The notes beneath the pieces are model-generated. The model had not been told where the DNA came from. It saw only the letters and a list, made by a program, of their open reading frames with translations, and ran no database searches. A stretch of 64,000 nt of DNA from JBDKVA01 sp039679375 (lineage in GTDB: Bacteria; Bacillota; Clostridia; Acetivibrionales; DTU013): assembly GCA_039679375.1 (NCBI GenBank), contig JBDKVA010000065.1, positions 7,926-71,925 of the forward strand, written 5' to 3'. Below are positions 62,522 to 64,000 of this stretch, piece by piece (the stretch's first letter is position 1; each line of letters begins with the position of its first letter). Position numbers and translations under genes: made by a program.

Positions 62522-62684
62522 CTGTATTCAACACCCTATACCAGTAATATACCGCATCAATAAATAGATGGTATGCGTTTCCTGTGATTTCAGCGTTTCC
62601 AGGAAAAGCTCTATTCATTATATCATGATTTCCGTAGAAATCTTGATATAATTCGACATAATAAGATTTTTTATCATCCTGCAC
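62502..62684 (-). CDS. Possible 60-residue ORF upstream of MFS
   Basis: GTG start without a visible ribosome binding site. An aromatic-rich sequence (SYYVELYQDFYGNHD, AVYYWYRVL) that overlaps the MFS start by 20 bases. Might be a coupling ORF or a chance frame; no family recognised. Confidence 0.3.
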   Translation of the reverse strand: MQDDKKSYYVELYQDFYGNHDIMNRAFPGNAEITGNAYHLFIDAVYYWYRVLNTDEIFQE

Positions 62685-62796
62685 ATATACACTATAAACT
62701 GCGCTTGACCTTAGACTGCTTTGAATCGGTCATCTCTAATCCGTTTGAATCGTTTATGTGACTAATTGGAAATTGTTTTGAAATATTATTTTCCCA

Positions 62797-62825
62797 TTGC
62801 ATTAAGCGATTTTTGGTGTTAGAAT
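62797..62825 (+). promoter_or_regulatory. Promoter of tRNA-Pro
   Basis: -35 TTGCAT (62797-62802), 17-bp spacer, -10 TAGAAT (62820-62825), 27 bases before the mature tRNA start. Confidence 0.65.
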
Positions 62826-62852
62826 AAGAAAGCACAAATTCAAAATGTCCAT

Positions 62853-62928
62853 CGGGGTGTAGCGCAGATGGTAGCGCGCTTGGTTCGGGACCAAGAGGCC
62901 GTGGGTTCAAATCCCGCCACTCCGACCA
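62853..62928 (+). tRNA. tRNA-Pro(CGG)
   Basis: A full cloverleaf by eye: acceptor CGGGGTG/CACTCCG (one G-U), D-arm, anticodon stem CTTGG/CCAAG with loop TTCGGGA (anticodon CGG), T-arm GTGGG-TTCAAAT-CCCGC, discriminator A and encoded CCA. The 3' end is a classic integration target, and genes of an integrative element begin about 240 bases downstream. Confidence 0.95.
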
Positions 62929-62985
62929 TAGTTTTAGGTCGATATAGATTTATGGCTTGAAAAGCCAGTGTCTATGCGATCCAGA

Positions 62986-63020
62986 GGGTTTTCAGAAAGC
63001 GATTTCTGAAAGCCCTTTTT
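62986..63020 (+). terminator. Terminator after tRNA-Pro
   Basis: GGGTTTTCAGAAA and TTTCTGAAAGCCC (one mismatch) with a GCGA loop and five T after it. Confidence 0.85.
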
Positions 63021-63105
63021 CGTAGATGTCAGAGGTAGAGTTTAAGCCTTTGTAGGGACTTGAACCTACACTCGATAAATTAAATATAGAATCATATTTG
63101 AAGTA

Positions 63106-63138
63106 GCGCCGTGAGGAATAAAACTCCGGCGCTTTTTT
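63106..63138 (+). terminator. Terminator before the first element gene
   Basis: GCGCCG and CGGCGC arms plus GAG/CTC beyond a bulge, followed by six T. It lies 35 bases before the gene at 63173, and the same TTTTTTGCGTTT run recurs after that gene. Confidence 0.75.
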
Positions 63139-63172
63139 GCGTTTCAGCCAAATTTTAGAAAGAAGGTATTCT

Positions 63173-63838
63173 ATGGACAGAGAAAAATATTTTGCCGAGC
63201 TTTCCCGCATCCTCGCCAACGAAGGGATAGAAACCGCAGCTCCCCAAAACGGCAGGCTTCCCGTCCTGCTGAACGGCCAGCCGGCCTTCCGGGTCGAAGC
63301 ACCCGGTTTTCTGTGCAAGGCTCCCGGTGATCTTAAAACGCGCGAGGCAGATGAGCTGTACGATCGTACAGCGCCCATTGCCGAAATGGTCAAAGAATAC
63401 ATGACGGCTATGGAACAGGCGCCCATCCTCCGCGCAAAAAGCCTGGACGAGGATTACCGCCTGCTGTCGGACTTTAACGGGTATGTACTCGCCGGGTTTG
63501 AAATGGAAAAAAACTATGGGTACAAGTTCGTAACCTGGCAACGGGACTACGACAGAACCGGCGTTGGTCTCGGCCACTATTTCATCGACAAATACACTGC
63601 TGCCAAAGAGGACTTCGCCGTCCGCTCCGGATTGATACCTGAAAAGAAGCTATTCACGCCGGAACAATTCACCGAGATGTACAAATGCATCAAGGGAATG
63701 CTGGAGGGCGGCTACGAGCTGACCTATGACAGTGAAAAAAAGCTGGGAGAGATCAGAGAGCAGATCGAGCGCGTCGTTCCCGATGTGGAGGAACGAATCG
63801 CACAGGCGCAAAGTCAGGCGCCGGAAATGAATATTTAA
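63173..63838 (+). CDS. ICE-type conserved hypothetical protein
   Basis: 221 residues starting MDREKYFAELSRILANEG; AAGAAGG lies upstream. Internal segments (RLPVLLNGQPAFRVEA, ADELYDRTAPIAEMVKEYM, FVTWQRDYDRTGVGLGHYF, DFAVRSGLIPEKKLFTPEQ) are of a type often carried by conjugative elements of Clostridia; the family has no established function. Not a relaxase or integrase. An ATG at 63137 further upstream is out of reach of any ribosome binding site. Confidence 0.7.
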   Translation: MDREKYFAELSRILANEGIETAAPQNGRLPVLLNGQPAFRVEAPGFLCKAPGDLKTREADELYDRTAPIAEMVKEYMTAMEQAPILRAKSLDEDYRLLSDFNGYVLAGFEMEKNYGYKFVTWQRDYDRTGVGLGHYFIDKYTAAKEDFAVRSGLIPEKKLFTPEQFTEMYKCIKGMLEGGYELTYDSEKKLGEIREQIERVVPDVEERIAQAQSQAPEMNI

Positions 63839-63856
63839 GCTGACGCTATATATAAT

Positions 63857-63907
63857 CGGCGGGGTCTACAGCAACCAAAACGGCTGCAAAGACTCCGCCG
63901 CTTTTTT
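63857..63907 (+). terminator. Terminator after the 63173 gene
   Basis: CGGCGGGGTCT and AGACTCCGCCG, 11 bp with one G-U, followed by TTTTTT. Confidence 0.85.
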
Positions 63908-63939
63908 GCGTTTAAAACAAAATGAAAGGAAAAAACGCT

Positions 63940-64000
63940 ATGTCCAGACATTTTTTGTGTAACACCAGGCTTGCGGGCATCGAACAGATGATGCTGCTAC
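63940..64000 (+). CDS. Partial gene of the integrative element
   Basis: ATG with AAAGGA upstream; 20 codons (MSRHFLCNTRLAGIEQMMLL) are visible before the window ends. Same strand and spacing style as the preceding element gene. No function assignable. Confidence 0.6.
   Translation, partial: MSRHFLCNTRLAGIEQMMLL

Larger units (their letters stand above)
62929..64000 (+). mobile_element. Left end of a probable integrative conjugative element
   Basis: From the tRNA-Pro 3' end rightward, gene style changes: plus strand, higher GC, small genes separated by similar GC-rich terminators (63106-63138 and 63857-63907, both ending TTTTTTGCGTTT). The encoded proteins resemble accessory proteins of gut clostridial ICEs. 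The integrase and the far boundary lie outside the window, so the extent is unknown. Confidence 0.5.

Noticed and set aside
63051..63070. TGTAGG-GACTTGAA-CCTACA, tRNA T-arm-like hairpin
   Set aside because: Read on the minus strand it resembles a T-arm, but the loop is 8 bases and no anticodon arm or acceptor stem fits around it.

Overview
The window looks like chromosome of a low-to-moderate GC, Gram-positive anaerobe of the class Clostridia. The grounds are strong AGGAGG-type ribosome binding sites with frequent TTG/GTG starts, an L27 precursor with the Firmicutes N-terminal extension next to its Prp protease, DUF4364, YtrA/YtrB-type and YesM/YesN-type systems, and Ehr/hydrogenase-4-like membrane genes. 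Species cannot be fixed from the sequence. Most genes between 1 and 37.6 kb and between 53 and 62.7 kb are on the minus strand.

Layout. (1) 1-6.7 kb: a five-gene hyfB-C-E-F-G-like operon running off the left edge. Its large subunit lacks the first pair of [NiFe] cysteine ligands, so it belongs with complex I-like energy-converting hydrogenase-related (Ehr) complexes rather than true hydrogenases. (2) 7-12.7 kb: a mannitol/fructuronate dehydrogenase-family gene, then a heterodimeric ABC exporter. The exporter is preceded by a consensus promoter, a 35-codon leader ORF and mutually exclusive terminator/antiterminator hairpins, an architecture resembling bmrB-bmrCD attenuation. (3) 12.8-17.2 kb: a MerR regulator with a near-perfect promoter carrying a palindrome in its spacer, a VIT/vWA protein, and an L,D-transpeptidase. 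(4) 17.4-38.6 kb: a carbohydrate utilisation locus with an AraC regulator, a sugar epimerase-like TIM barrel, two Gfo/Idh/MocA oxidoreductases, a YesN/YesM two-component system, a LplABC-type ABC importer without its own ATPase, three poorly characterised TIM-barrel or GH67-N-like proteins, an MFS transporter and a fucose/arabinose isomerase-fold protein. This is the best candidate for an undescribed pathway: an uptake and sensing module joined to enzymes that cannot be placed in a known route. (5) 38.8-41.8 kb: a secreted GHL10-amidase fusion. (6) 41.8-44.3 kb: a small ferredoxin and a GntR/ABC (YtrA-type) operon with visible promoter and operator.

(7) 44.4-52.3 kb: an accessory, partly decaying island of small unrelated genes, truncated genes (phosphotransferase, hydrolase, tyrosine recombinase) and three copies of a related GC-rich hairpin element. 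(8) 52.4-62.7 kb: conserved housekeeping genes: DUF4364, yhbY, obgE, rpmA-prp-rplU with an L21 leader, rng, the TIGR03936/TIGR03960 radical-SAM pair, a pdxA-family gene and an MFS transporter. (9) 62.85 kb to the end: tRNA-Pro(CGG), followed immediately by plus-strand genes typical of clostridial integrative conjugative elements. This suggests an element integrated beside the tRNA.

Starts were re-chosen by Shine-Dalgarno position where the longest frame was not the best choice. No CRISPR array, rRNA or complete insertion sequence was seen.
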